Source: Lawsonibacter sp. (GTDB lineage Bacteria > Bacillota > Clostridia > Oscillospirales > Oscillospiraceae). Taken from it: 55,467 bases of DNA. The position numbers and the translations under genes are program-made. Below the pieces are notes generated by a model. That model worked only from the letters and a program-made list of their open reading frames with translations, was not told the DNA's origin and did no database searches. The DNA lies in assembly GCA_020025455.1 (NCBI GenBank), contig JAHHSC010000002.1, positions 1 to 55,467 on the forward strand, written 5' to 3'. Shown here in pieces: positions 49,595-55,467 of this stretch; within the stretch, counting starts at the first letter, position 1, and every line of letters starts with the position of its first letter.

Positions 49595-49789
49595 ATGGAA
49601 GTGGACCTGATTTTCAAAATTGCCGCCATCGGGATTCTTGCGGCCGTGCTCAACCAAGTGCTGACCCGGGCGGGCAGGGATGAGCAGGGGATGATGGTGA
49701 TTCTGGCAGCATTGGTGCTGGTTTTAACGATGGTAGTCCGGGAGGTAGCCAACCTGTTCGACCTGGTTAAGGTCCTGTTTCAGCTCTGA
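49595..49789 (+). CDS. spoIIIAC: Stage III sporulation protein AC
   Basis: A 64-residue protein with two membrane helices (MEVDLIFKIAAIGILAAVLNQV... and MVILAALVLVLTMVV), the usual size and sequence type of SpoIIIAC. GGAGG precedes the ATG at 49595; seven extra codons upstream are not used. It is separated from spoIIIAB by 1.56 kb carrying gltS. It overlaps spoIIIAD by one base (TGATG). Confidence 0.95.
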   Translation: MEVDLIFKIAAIGILAAVLNQVLTRAGRDEQGMMVILAALVLVLTMVVREVANLFDLVKVLFQL

Positions 49790-50178
49790 TGGAGGCGGCG
49801 GTAAAAGTGGCCGCCTGTGCGGTGACAGCAGCGGTGCTGGCGGTGGTACTCAAAAAGAACACCCCTGAGCTGGCCATGCTGCTGGTGCTGGCGGCGGGGC
49901 TGTGGATCTTGAATTTGACGGCGCGGGGACTGGGCGCGGTGACCGACCTGATGGGAGAGCTGACCCGGCTGGCGGGCGTTTCAGAGGTGCTGATGGAGCC
50001 GGTTTTAAAGATCGTGCTGTTGTCCGTGCTGACGAGACTGACGGGGGAAATTTGCCGGGCTGCCGGAGAGGGGGGCATAGCCGCCTTTGTAGAGACAGCA
50101 GGTACGGTGCTGGCTCTGGTGGTTGCCTTGCCTCTGGTCCGGGCCGTGGTGGAACTGATGGGGTCGATCTTGCTATGA
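49789..50178 (+). CDS. spoIIIAD: Stage III sporulation protein AD
   Basis: A 129-residue integral membrane protein of the SpoIIIAC/AD family with four hydrophobic segments, starting EAAVKVAACAVTAAVLAVVLKK and containing KIVLLSVLTRLTGEICRAAGE. It is part of the mother-cell membrane complex of the feeding channel. It starts in the spoIIIAC stop and its stop overlaps spoIIIAE by four bases. Confidence 0.94.
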   Translation: MEAAVKVAACAVTAAVLAVVLKKNTPELAMLLVLAAGLWILNLTARGLGAVTDLMGELTRLAGVSEVLMEPVLKIVLLSVLTRLTGEICRAAGEGGIAAFVETAGTVLALVVALPLVRAVVELMGSILL

Positions 50179-51227
50179 AACGGATGGTGATTCTTTTGGC
50201 GGTAACGCTTTTGTGTGTGCTGCCCTGCCACGCAGTTACATACCCGGAGGTGGACGAGCTGTGGGATCAGGCAGGGGGCTACGGTGTACTGGAAGGAGAG
50301 AGCCTGGAGGAGGGGCTTGGAGGCCTGCTGGATCAGACGGCGGGAGCGCTGGGCGGCGTCTTTCACCAGGGCGCCGCCACTGCCCTGAAACTGATGGCGG
50401 TGGTGCTCCTTTGCGCCCTGGCTGAGGGCGCAAAGGGGGGAGAAGACAGCCTTCGGGCGGTGGAGATTGCAGGGGCGCTGGCCATTACGGCGCTGACCAT
50501 GACGGATATGGACGGGATGCTGGGCTTGGGACGGGAGACCATCGGAAAGATGGGGACCTTTTCCAAGGCACTGCTGCCGGTGATGGCGGTGCTCACTGCC
50601 GCGACAGGCAGCCCGGCCGGCGCTGCCGTCCGTCAGGGTGCCACAGTTCTCTTTTCTCAGTTGCTGCTCACGGTGATGGACGGACTGTTGGTCCCCCTTG
50701 TCTATGCCTATGTGGCGGTGTGCTGTGCCTCGGCGGCGATTGGTACACCGGGGTTAGACAAGCTGGCAGGACTTTTGAAAAGCGCGGTCACGTTTATTCT
50801 CACCGCGCTGCTGCTGGCCTTTGTGGGCTATTTGACAGCCAGCGGAGCAATCGCAGGGAGTGCAGATGCCTCCGCAGTGAAGGCAGCGCGCATGGCCATT
50901 ACCCGCGCCATCCCCGTGGTGGGGGGCATATTGGCAGATGCCTCGGAAACTGTGTTGGTTGGGGCGTCCTCGCTTCGCGGTGCGGTGGGTGCCGCCGGTA
51001 TGTTGGTGGTGCTCACCATCTGTCTGGCCCCCTTCCTGCACCTGGCGGTCCACTACCTGACCTATAAAGTGACAGCTGCCTTGTGCGCCATGGTGGCCAG
51101 ACCCACGCTAAGCCGCCTGATCGATGCCATCGGAAGTGCCTTCGGTCTGGTACTGGGGATGACGGGGGCGGCGGCCCTGATTCTACTCATCAGCCTGGTG
51201 TCGGCACTGTCGGCGGTGATCCCATGA
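50175..51227 (+). CDS. spoIIIAE: Stage III sporulation protein AE
   Basis: A 350-residue polytopic membrane protein with an N-terminal signal peptide (VILLAVTLLCVLPCHA) and multiple helices. MAVVLLCALAEG, AVLTAATGSPAGAA and the C-terminal ALILLISLVSAL are typical. The ATG at 50175 overlaps the spoIIIAD stop (ATGA); a longer frame from 49902 is rejected. It is a likely channel component in the mother-cell membrane. Confidence 0.94.
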   Translation: MKRMVILLAVTLLCVLPCHAVTYPEVDELWDQAGGYGVLEGESLEEGLGGLLDQTAGALGGVFHQGAATALKLMAVVLLCALAEGAKGGEDSLRAVEIAGALAITALTMTDMDGMLGLGRETIGKMGTFSKALLPVMAVLTAATGSPAGAAVRQGATVLFSQLLLTVMDGLLVPLVYAYVAVCCASAAIGTPGLDKLAGLLKSAVTFILTALLLAFVGYLTASGAIAGSADASAVKAARMAITRAIPVVGGILADASETVLVGASSLRGAVGAAGMLVVLTICLAPFLHLAVHYLTYKVTAALCAMVARPTLSRLIDAIGSAFGLVLGMTGAAALILLISLVSALSAVIP

Positions 51228-51718
51228 CCGGGTGGCTGAGGACCTGGCTGATGTCCGTGCTGGTGGTGAGCCTTCTGTGTGCGCTTGCGGAGGCGATGAT
51301 GCCGGAGGGAGCGGTGCGCCGGGTAGGAAAACTGGTCTGTGGTCTGGCGTTGCTGTGCGGTGTGCTGTGGCCCATTGTCCAGGCGGGGCCGCTTGTTGGG
51401 CCGGATTGGAGCGAGGCATGGGCGCTGGAGCTTGAGCGGGAACAGTCCAGGCTGGAGGAACGGCTGGGATCGGACATGAAACAAATCATAGAGGAGAACT
51501 GTGATGCATATATTCAAGACAAAGCAGCACAGCGTCATAGGTCCTGGAAGGTCCATGTGGTCTGCCGGGAAGAGGGCGGCCTCTATGTCCCGGACCGGGC
51601 AGAGGTGTACGGAAATCTGTCTACGGAGGAGAGCAGAGAGCTCGCCCGACTGCTGACGGAGGACCTTGGCATCCCACCGGAGCGGCAAAACCGGAGAGAT
51701 GGGGAGGAAGGACCATGA
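51224..51718 (+). CDS. spoIIIAF: Stage III sporulation protein AF
   Basis: A 164-residue protein with two N-terminal membrane helices (LRTWLMSVLVVSLLCALAEAMMP and VCGLALLCGVLWPIV) and a C-terminal ring-building-motif type domain (about 80-150). The order and size match SpoIIIAF. The ATG at 51224 overlaps the spoIIIAE stop and it overlaps spoIIIAG by four bases. Confidence 0.9.
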   Translation: MTGWLRTWLMSVLVVSLLCALAEAMMPEGAVRRVGKLVCGLALLCGVLWPIVQAGPLVGPDWSEAWALELEREQSRLEERLGSDMKQIIEENCDAYIQDKAAQRHRSWKVHVVCREEGGLYVPDRAEVYGNLSTEESRELARLLTEDLGIPPERQNRRDGEEGP

Positions 51719-52227
51719 AGTGGGATCTGGGTAAGCTGAGCAAAAAGTGGAAGGGGGCGGGGAACTATCAATACGCACTGTTGGTGTTGGTTCTTGGGGC
51801 GCTTCTCATGCTGCTGCCTACAGGGCGGGGGCGAGAGAACCCGCCAGCAGGGGACGGGACCTCCCAAACGGAGCCGTTTGAACTGGAGCGCTTCGAGAGA
51901 CGCCTGGAGGACACCCTATCCCATGTGGAAGGGGCAGGACAGGTACGGGTGATGCTGACCATGGACAGCGGCAGTCGTCAGATTGTGGCGCAGGATCAGG
52001 AACGGGATCGGGAGGGAGCTGGCAGCTCCACGGTGGTCACCGTGTCCCAGGGGGGAGGGAAACAGGATGTGGCAGTGCTCCAGACCCTGGCACCTCAATT
52101 CCGCGGGGCACTGGTGGTCTGTCCGGGCGGGAAGGACCCGGTGGTCCGGTTAGGAATCACACAGGCACTGTCTGCCCTCACTGGCCTGCGCGCCGATCAG
52201 ATTGCCGTCTGCACGGGAACAAAATAA
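51715..52227 (+). CDS. spoIIIAG: Stage III sporulation protein AG
   Basis: A 170-residue protein with one membrane helix (ALLVLVLGALLMLLP, about 21-35) and an extracellular ring-building domain (HVEGAGQVRVMLTMDSG... through GALVVCPGGKDP). SpoIIIAG forms a large ring in the space between mother cell and forespore. It starts by ATGA overlap with spoIIIAF. A small GCCGGG/CCCGGC hairpin (52234-52251) lies in the gap to spoIIIAH. Confidence 0.95.
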   Translation: MKWDLGKLSKKWKGAGNYQYALLVLVLGALLMLLPTGRGRENPPAGDGTSQTEPFELERFERRLEDTLSHVEGAGQVRVMLTMDSGSRQIVAQDQERDREGAGSSTVVTVSQGGGKQDVAVLQTLAPQFRGALVVCPGGKDPVVRLGITQALSALTGLRADQIAVCTGTK

Positions 52228-52275
52228 AATGCCGCCGGGCGGGTACCCGGCGATGTGAATAAGGGAGGAACGACC

Positions 52276-52869
52276 ATGAAAACAGGGAAGAAGAGGACGG
52301 GGTGGTCCAAGTTATGCAAGCGAAACGCTGTCGCGGCCGCCATTGCGCTTTTTGTTTGCGCCGCAGTCTATTTGAACTGGAGCTACGAGCAGGAAGCTCA
52401 GGTGGGAAAGACCTTGGGCCAATCGACCATGGTGGACGGTAAGGGGGGAGACCCGCTGCTGCCTGGCAGCGACCCTATGGCAGTGAGTGCGCCCAAGGGC
52501 GCAGAGGGAGAGGGCAGCGGTTACTTTGCGGCTGCTCGGCTCAACCGTCAGCAGGCCAGGGACAGCGCCCTATCGCTGCTGCAAGACGCAGCCGCACGGG
52601 AAGATGCAGATCCTACGGTGAAAGATCAGGTCCATACCACCATTCAGACCATGGCCGACTACACCGTGACCGAAGCCCAAATCGAAAATCTGGTGCTGGC
52701 AAAGGGCTATACAGACTGTGTGGCCTTTATTGGGGAGGACAGTCTCAATCTGGCGGTATCTGCCCCGGCCAACGGGTTGAGCGACAGTGACACGGCAAAG
52801 CTGCTGGATGTGGTCAATCAGGCGGCCGGGTTCACCGCCGACCAGATCAAGATCATTGAGGTGAAATAA
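52276..52869 (+). CDS. spoIIIAH: Stage III sporulation protein AH
   Basis: A 197-residue SpoIIIAH with one N-terminal membrane helix (AVAAAIALFVCAAVYLNW), a Gly/Ser-rich spacer, and the C-terminal YscJ/FliF-like domain (YFAAARLNRQQARDSALSLLQ to the end) that binds SpoIIQ from the forespore. The ATG at 52276 follows GGGAGGA; seven in-frame codons upstream overlap the site. It is the last gene of the sporulation cluster. Confidence 0.95.
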   Translation: MKTGKKRTGWSKLCKRNAVAAAIALFVCAAVYLNWSYEQEAQVGKTLGQSTMVDGKGGDPLLPGSDPMAVSAPKGAEGEGSGYFAAARLNRQQARDSALSLLQDAAAREDADPTVKDQVHTTIQTMADYTVTEAQIENLVLAKGYTDCVAFIGEDSLNLAVSAPANGLSDSDTAKLLDVVNQAAGFTADQIKIIEVK

Positions 52870-52982
52870 GAAGTCAGACGGGGGCTCGGGAAGATTTTAA
52901 CCTTCCGGTTGTCAAAGTGACGAAAGTGTGGTAAAATGCCAATGAACTTATTGCAACCTGCAATATAAGGAGCGTGGCAATT

Positions 52983-53357
52983 ATGAGCGATAATAAAGAG
53001 TATGTCTCCCGCTCTGACGAGCTGGGCAACATCCATATTTCGGAAGAGGTCCTGGCCGTTATTTCTGCGGCTGCTGCCTTGGAGGTAGAAGGTGTCAGCG
53101 CCTTGGCCGCCAATCTGGGCAGCGACATCGCAGAGCTGTTGGGCAAGAAGAACCTGGCCAAGGGCGTCCATGTGAAGATGGAGGATGACAAGGTTGAAAT
53201 CGAGCTGTCTGTCCTTATGAAGTACGGTCACACCATTCCCGAGATGGGCAAGGCCATCCAGGACGGCGTGAAGCAGGCCGTGGAGTCCATGACCGGCTTG
53301 GAGGTCGCTGCGGTCAACGTGAATGTAGGCGGCATTGTGTTTCCACCAAAGGTCTGA
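52983..53357 (+). CDS. yqhY: Asp23/Gls24 family envelope stress protein (YqhY-like)
   Basis: A 124-residue Asp23/Gls24 protein (DUF322) without membrane helices. NIHISEEVLAVISAAAALEVEGVSAL and the C-terminal VAAVNVNVGGIVFP are typical. In Bacillus yqhY lies after spoIIIAH and the acc genes, so the position supports a YqhY identity. There it influences acetyl-CoA carboxylase; the role here is inferred. AAGGAG precedes the ATG at 52983; a GTG three codons earlier is too close. It ends at two strong terminators. Confidence 0.93.
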   Translation: MSDNKEYVSRSDELGNIHISEEVLAVISAAAALEVEGVSALAANLGSDIAELLGKKNLAKGVHVKMEDDKVEIELSVLMKYGHTIPEMGKAIQDGVKQAVESMTGLEVAAVNVNVGGIVFPPKV

Positions 53358-53367
53358 GAATGCCATG

Positions 53368-53406
53368 AAAAGGCGGCTGCTTTAAAAGAAAGCAGCCGCC
53401 TTTTTT
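53368..53406 (+). terminator. Terminator of yqhY
   Basis: 16-base stem AAAAGGCGGCTGCTTT / AAAGCAGCCGCCTTTT with a 5-base loop and a T-run. Confidence 0.93.
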
Positions 53407-53418
53407 ACACAGAGCGTA

Positions 53419-53454
53419 AAAAAACACCGTGAAGCGAGCTTCACGGTGTTTTTT
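53419..53454. terminator. Bidirectional terminator between yqhY and rpmF
   Basis: Perfect 16-bp stem AAAAAACACCGTGAAG / CTTCACGGTGTTTTTT around CGAG. It lies 12 bases from the rpmF stop and serves mainly the minus strand. Confidence 0.93.
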
Positions 53455-53466
53455 ATGTCGCGAAAA

Positions 53467-53655
53467 TTACTTCTGAGCCTCAACCTCGCCGAAAGAATGA
53501 CCGTTGTAGGTCATGCAATTCTTGCACATACGGTGAGGCAGCCGGTAAGCCCCGCACTTGGGGCAGGTCACGATACCGGGGACCTCCAGCTTCCAAACGG
53601 AGCTGCGCCGCTTATCGCGCCGGGCCTTAGACACTTTTCCCTTAGGAACCGCCAT
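53467..53655 (-). CDS. rpmF: 50S ribosomal protein L32
   Basis: A 62-residue L32. AVPKGKVSKARRDKRRSSVWKL is the standard N-terminus, and a zinc ribbon CPKC...CKNC (about residues 29-45) marks the zinc-binding C+ form. GGAGGTG precedes the ATG at 53655; the longer open frame upstream runs through the inverted repeat and is rejected. It is co-directional with yceD in the common yceD-rpmF order. Confidence 0.97.
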   Translation of the reverse strand: MAVPKGKVSKARRDKRRSSVWKLEVPGIVTCPKCGAYRLPHRMCKNCMTYNGHSFGEVEAQK

Positions 53656-53690
53656 GGGGTGACACCTCCTTCGATTGCGTGCTGAGGCAA

Positions 53691-53747
53691 TATCTAAAAA
53701 ATCCGACACGACAGAAAAGAGCCGGGTCATGTCTGATTTTTTAGATA
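53691..53747 (-). repeat. 57-base inverted repeat between yceD and rpmF
   Basis: Perfect 13-bp arms TATCTAAAAAATC / GATTTTTTAGATA (53691-53703 and 53735-53747). After one mismatch an inner 8-bp stem (GACATGAC / GTCGTGTC on the minus strand, one wobble) follows. It fills half of the 114-base gap. Possible roles are an RNA processing hairpin, a control element of rpmF, or a small mobile-element relic. It ends in GATATTGCC, not in a T-run. Confidence 0.75.
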
Positions 53748-53769
53748 CTGCCAAAGGCACTTCGACTAC

Positions 53770-54273
53770 TCACTCAGTTTCGCTATCCAACAGCTGCGCA
53801 AGGGCCGCCAGTCTTGGATCTACTTCAGGTTTACAACGGCAGGGTTCAAAATTAAGATTTGCACCACAGCCGCCGCACAGCCCTTTGCAGTCGTCTGAGC
53901 AAAGATTTTTAGTATCCATCGCCAGCACAAAGGCAGTCGTCACCACCTCGTCCAAATCCAACTCAGTGCCATCAAGCAGGAAAATCTCGTCGTTTTCCTC
54001 ATCTTCCAGCTCCTGAGCAACCAGACAGTCCATATGAACCACCTTTTCACGGGAAAATGCTTTCCCGCAGCGGTCACAGGTCAGATCCAGCACGGACCGG
54101 GCAGTCCCCTTCAAAACCAGAGCGCCAGCGTGGTTGGTCACACTGCCCTCGGCAAGAACGGGACGGGTGATAGGCTTACTCCCATAGAAATCCAAGTCAG
54201 ACAGATCCAACTCGAACGCAAAGTCCTTCCGTGCGTCAGGGACATGAATGATTTCACAAAGATCCAGACGCAT
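53770..54273 (-). CDS. yceD: YceD family protein (DUF177)
   Basis: A 167-residue YceD/DUF177 protein, known to be encoded with rpmF and linked to 23S rRNA maturation in plants and bacteria. The core C-x2-C motif is in DLTCDRCGKAFSRE (about 65-78), and a C-terminal CSDDCKGLCGGCG plus CRC cluster suggests metal binding. AAAGGAGA precedes the ATG. It is transcribed from a perfect sigma-A promoter. Confidence 0.93.
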   Translation of the reverse strand: MRLDLCEIIHVPDARKDFAFELDLSDLDFYGSKPITRPVLAEGSVTNHAGALVLKGTARSVLDLTCDRCGKAFSREKVVHMDCLVAQELEDEENDEIFLLDGTELDLDEVVTTAFVLAMDTKNLCSDDCKGLCGGCGANLNFEPCRCKPEVDPRLAALAQLLDSETE

Positions 54274-54326
54274 AGCAGTTCTCCTTTCAGGGTATGCCTC
54301 CGTACTCGCATAATGGTACGGAAGAT

Positions 54327-54355
54327 ATTATAATGAATATTACCCTTCTTGTCAA
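54327..54355 (-). promoter_or_regulatory. Perfect consensus sigma-A promoter of yceD-rpmF
   Basis: Minus strand TTGACA (54355-54350), a 17-base spacer, TATAAT (54332-54327). The transcript would begin with a 6-bp hairpin CCGTAC / GTACGG (54321-54316/54305-54300). Confidence 0.93.
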
Positions 54356-54443
54356 ACCTTTTTTATGATTGACAAATATAAATTTTTGTGTTCCAATCAT
54401 TACTGTCCCTGCAAGTTGTACAAATCAGGAGGAGATCCGCCAT

Positions 54444-55430
54444 ATGAAGGAGTTTACCATCGGAAAAAACGACGCCGGACAGCGGTTGGACCGCTGGCTG
54501 GCCAAGACCATGCCTGTGCTGCCCGCACCGCTGGCACAGAAATATATTCGTCTGAAGCGGGTGAAGGTCAACGGGAAGGGTTCGAAACGGGATGTGCGCC
54601 TTCAAGAGGGAGACCTGCTCCAGCTCTATATCAATGACGAGTTCTTTGAACGCCCCACTCCTGAGAACGCATTTCTGTCCCTTTACCAGCCCAAGCTGAA
54701 TATCCTCTATGAGGACGAGCACATCATGCTGCTGGACAAGCGGCCCGGCCTTGTGGTTCACCCGGACGAGCACGAGCGCGTGAACACGCTGCTCACCCAC
54801 ATACAGGCCTACCTCTACCAGAAGAAGGAGTGGTCCCCCTACTGGGAGAACTCCTTTGCCCCTGCGCTCTGTAACCGCATTGACCGAAACACCGGCGGCA
54901 TCGTCATTGCGGCCAAGACCGCCGAAGGACTGCGGATCATGAACCAGAAGATCAAGGACCGGGAACTGAGCAAGTACTATTTGTGTGTGGTCAAGGGAAA
55001 GATGGAGCCCAAAGAGGGGAAACTCCAGGGGTATATTTTTAAAGATGAGGTGAAGAAGCAGGTCTACGTCCGCTCCAAACCGGAACCTGGGGCTAAGACC
55101 GCCGTCACCCTCTACAAGACTTTGGCGGTCCGCAACGGTCTGTCCCTGGTGGAGTGTGACCTCATCACCGGGCGTACCCATCAGATCCGCGCCCAGTTTG
55201 CCGCCGCCGGACACCCTCTGCTGGGTGACGGAAAGTATGGCAGCGAGCGGGAAAACCGCAAGTACGGCCGCCACGGACAGGCCCTCTACTCCTACAAGCT
55301 GTCCTTCAACTTTACCACGGATGCCGGACCACTGGAGAGCCTGAACGGAAAGACCTTCCAGGTGGAGGATGTGGACTTTGTCCAGGAATATTTCGAGGGA
55401 TTCCAGCTTCCAGAGGAGAAAAACGGATAA
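54444..55430 (+). CDS. RluA family pseudouridine synthase
   Basis: A 328-residue pseudouridine synthase with an N-terminal S4 RNA-binding domain (FTIGKNDAGQRLDRWLAK, about 3-70) and a RluA/RluC/RluD-type catalytic domain. The catalytic aspartate lies in CNRIDRNTGGIVIAAK (Asn replaces the more usual His of HRLDR, a common variant), and LITGRTHQIRAQFAAAGHPLLGD is the conserved RNA/uridine motif. The target uridine cannot be told from sequence. AGGAGGAG precedes the ATG at 54444; a frame beginning at 54369 covers the promoter region. A TTGACA (54369-54374) with a weak TCCAAT 17 bases on may be its promoter. The 37 bases after the stop hold nothing recognisable. Confidence 0.93.
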   Translation: MKEFTIGKNDAGQRLDRWLAKTMPVLPAPLAQKYIRLKRVKVNGKGSKRDVRLQEGDLLQLYINDEFFERPTPENAFLSLYQPKLNILYEDEHIMLLDKRPGLVVHPDEHERVNTLLTHIQAYLYQKKEWSPYWENSFAPALCNRIDRNTGGIVIAAKTAEGLRIMNQKIKDRELSKYYLCVVKGKMEPKEGKLQGYIFKDEVKKQVYVRSKPEPGAKTAVTLYKTLAVRNGLSLVECDLITGRTHQIRAQFAAAGHPLLGDGKYGSERENRKYGRHGQALYSYKLSFNFTTDAGPLESLNGKTFQVEDVDFVQEYFEGFQLPEEKNG

Positions 55431-55467
55431 CTGCAATAAAAGTCAAGGAGAAGCCGGTCGGTACAGC

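Noticed and set aside
54861..54910. RluA-family protein as inactive because HRLDR is changed
   Set aside because: The catalytic Asp is present; His-to-Asn at this position occurs in active relatives of the family.
1..55467. Phage, transposon, integron or CRISPR content
   Set aside because: No integrase, transposase, phage gene or spaced direct repeats were seen; gene content is housekeeping throughout.

Overview
The window reads as chromosomal core genome of a GC-rich, spore-forming Clostridia bacterium. The best fit is the family Oscillospiraceae (Flavonifractor / Intestinimonas / Lawsonibacter-like), inferred from gene content and not from a marker comparison. The evidence is a spoIIIA sporulation locus, a type III glutamine synthetase, the DapL route to diaminopimelate, PTS enzyme I and a Ser46-type HPr encoded apart, a ylxM-ffh-rpsP-khpA-rimM cluster, and strong Shine-Dalgarno sites (AGGAGG). 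Promoters match the housekeeping (sigma-A) consensus. No phage, transposon, CRISPR array or rRNA was seen. A truncated tRNA-Gln(CTG) lies on the left edge.

Layout. 1-7.9 kb: partial tRNA-Gln, a Na+/alanine symporter, nrdR, glnN (type III glutamine synthetase) with a hairpin-rich leader, dapF-dapL (lysine/peptidoglycan precursor), and a DUF421-DUF4363 membrane pair. 8-12.4 kb: carA-carB. The CarA glutamine amidotransferase domain has lost its nucleophilic cysteine (Gly250), which predicts an ammonia-dependent carbamoyl-phosphate synthase. 12.4-18.3 kb: an MMPL/RND exporter translationally coupled to a large cell-surface protein in which a long coiled coil interrupts a GLUG-type beta-solenoid. 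18.4-23.5 kb: pgsA, uraA, and a P2A cation ATPase preceded by a yybP-ykoY (Mn2+) riboswitch. 23.5-25.4 kb: a DUF4261 protein and a BilS-like flavodoxin. 25.5-32.9 kb: ptsI, then the shikimate operon aroB-aroA-aroC-[chorismate mutase/aroE/aroK fusion]-aroQ, which covers every step from DAHP to prephenate. 33-39.6 kb: mutS2, ptsH (HPr), uvrC-rsmD-coaD and a small coiled-coil protein. 39.6-42.5 kb (minus strand): ylxM-ffh-rpsP-khpA-rimM. 42.8-46.3 kb: ymfF-ymfH-lgt. 46.6-52.9 kb: spoIIIAA-AB, then gltS on the opposite strand, then spoIIIAC-AH; the normally contiguous operon is split. 53-55.4 kb: an Asp23/Gls24 protein, yceD-rpmF, and an RluA-family pseudouridine synthase.

The most notable observations are the nucleophile-less CarA next to an otherwise normal CarB, the antisense gltS inside the spoIIIA locus, the three-domain aromatic fusion enzyme, the Mn2+-riboswitch-controlled P-type ATPase, and the MMPL/solenoid/coiled-coil surface unit. 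Most other genes are ordinary housekeeping genes, tightly packed with 1-23 base overlaps. Several starts were moved downstream of the longest open frame where Shine-Dalgarno sites, promoters or family N-termini decide the matter. Family assignments come from motif recognition by eye; no database search was run.
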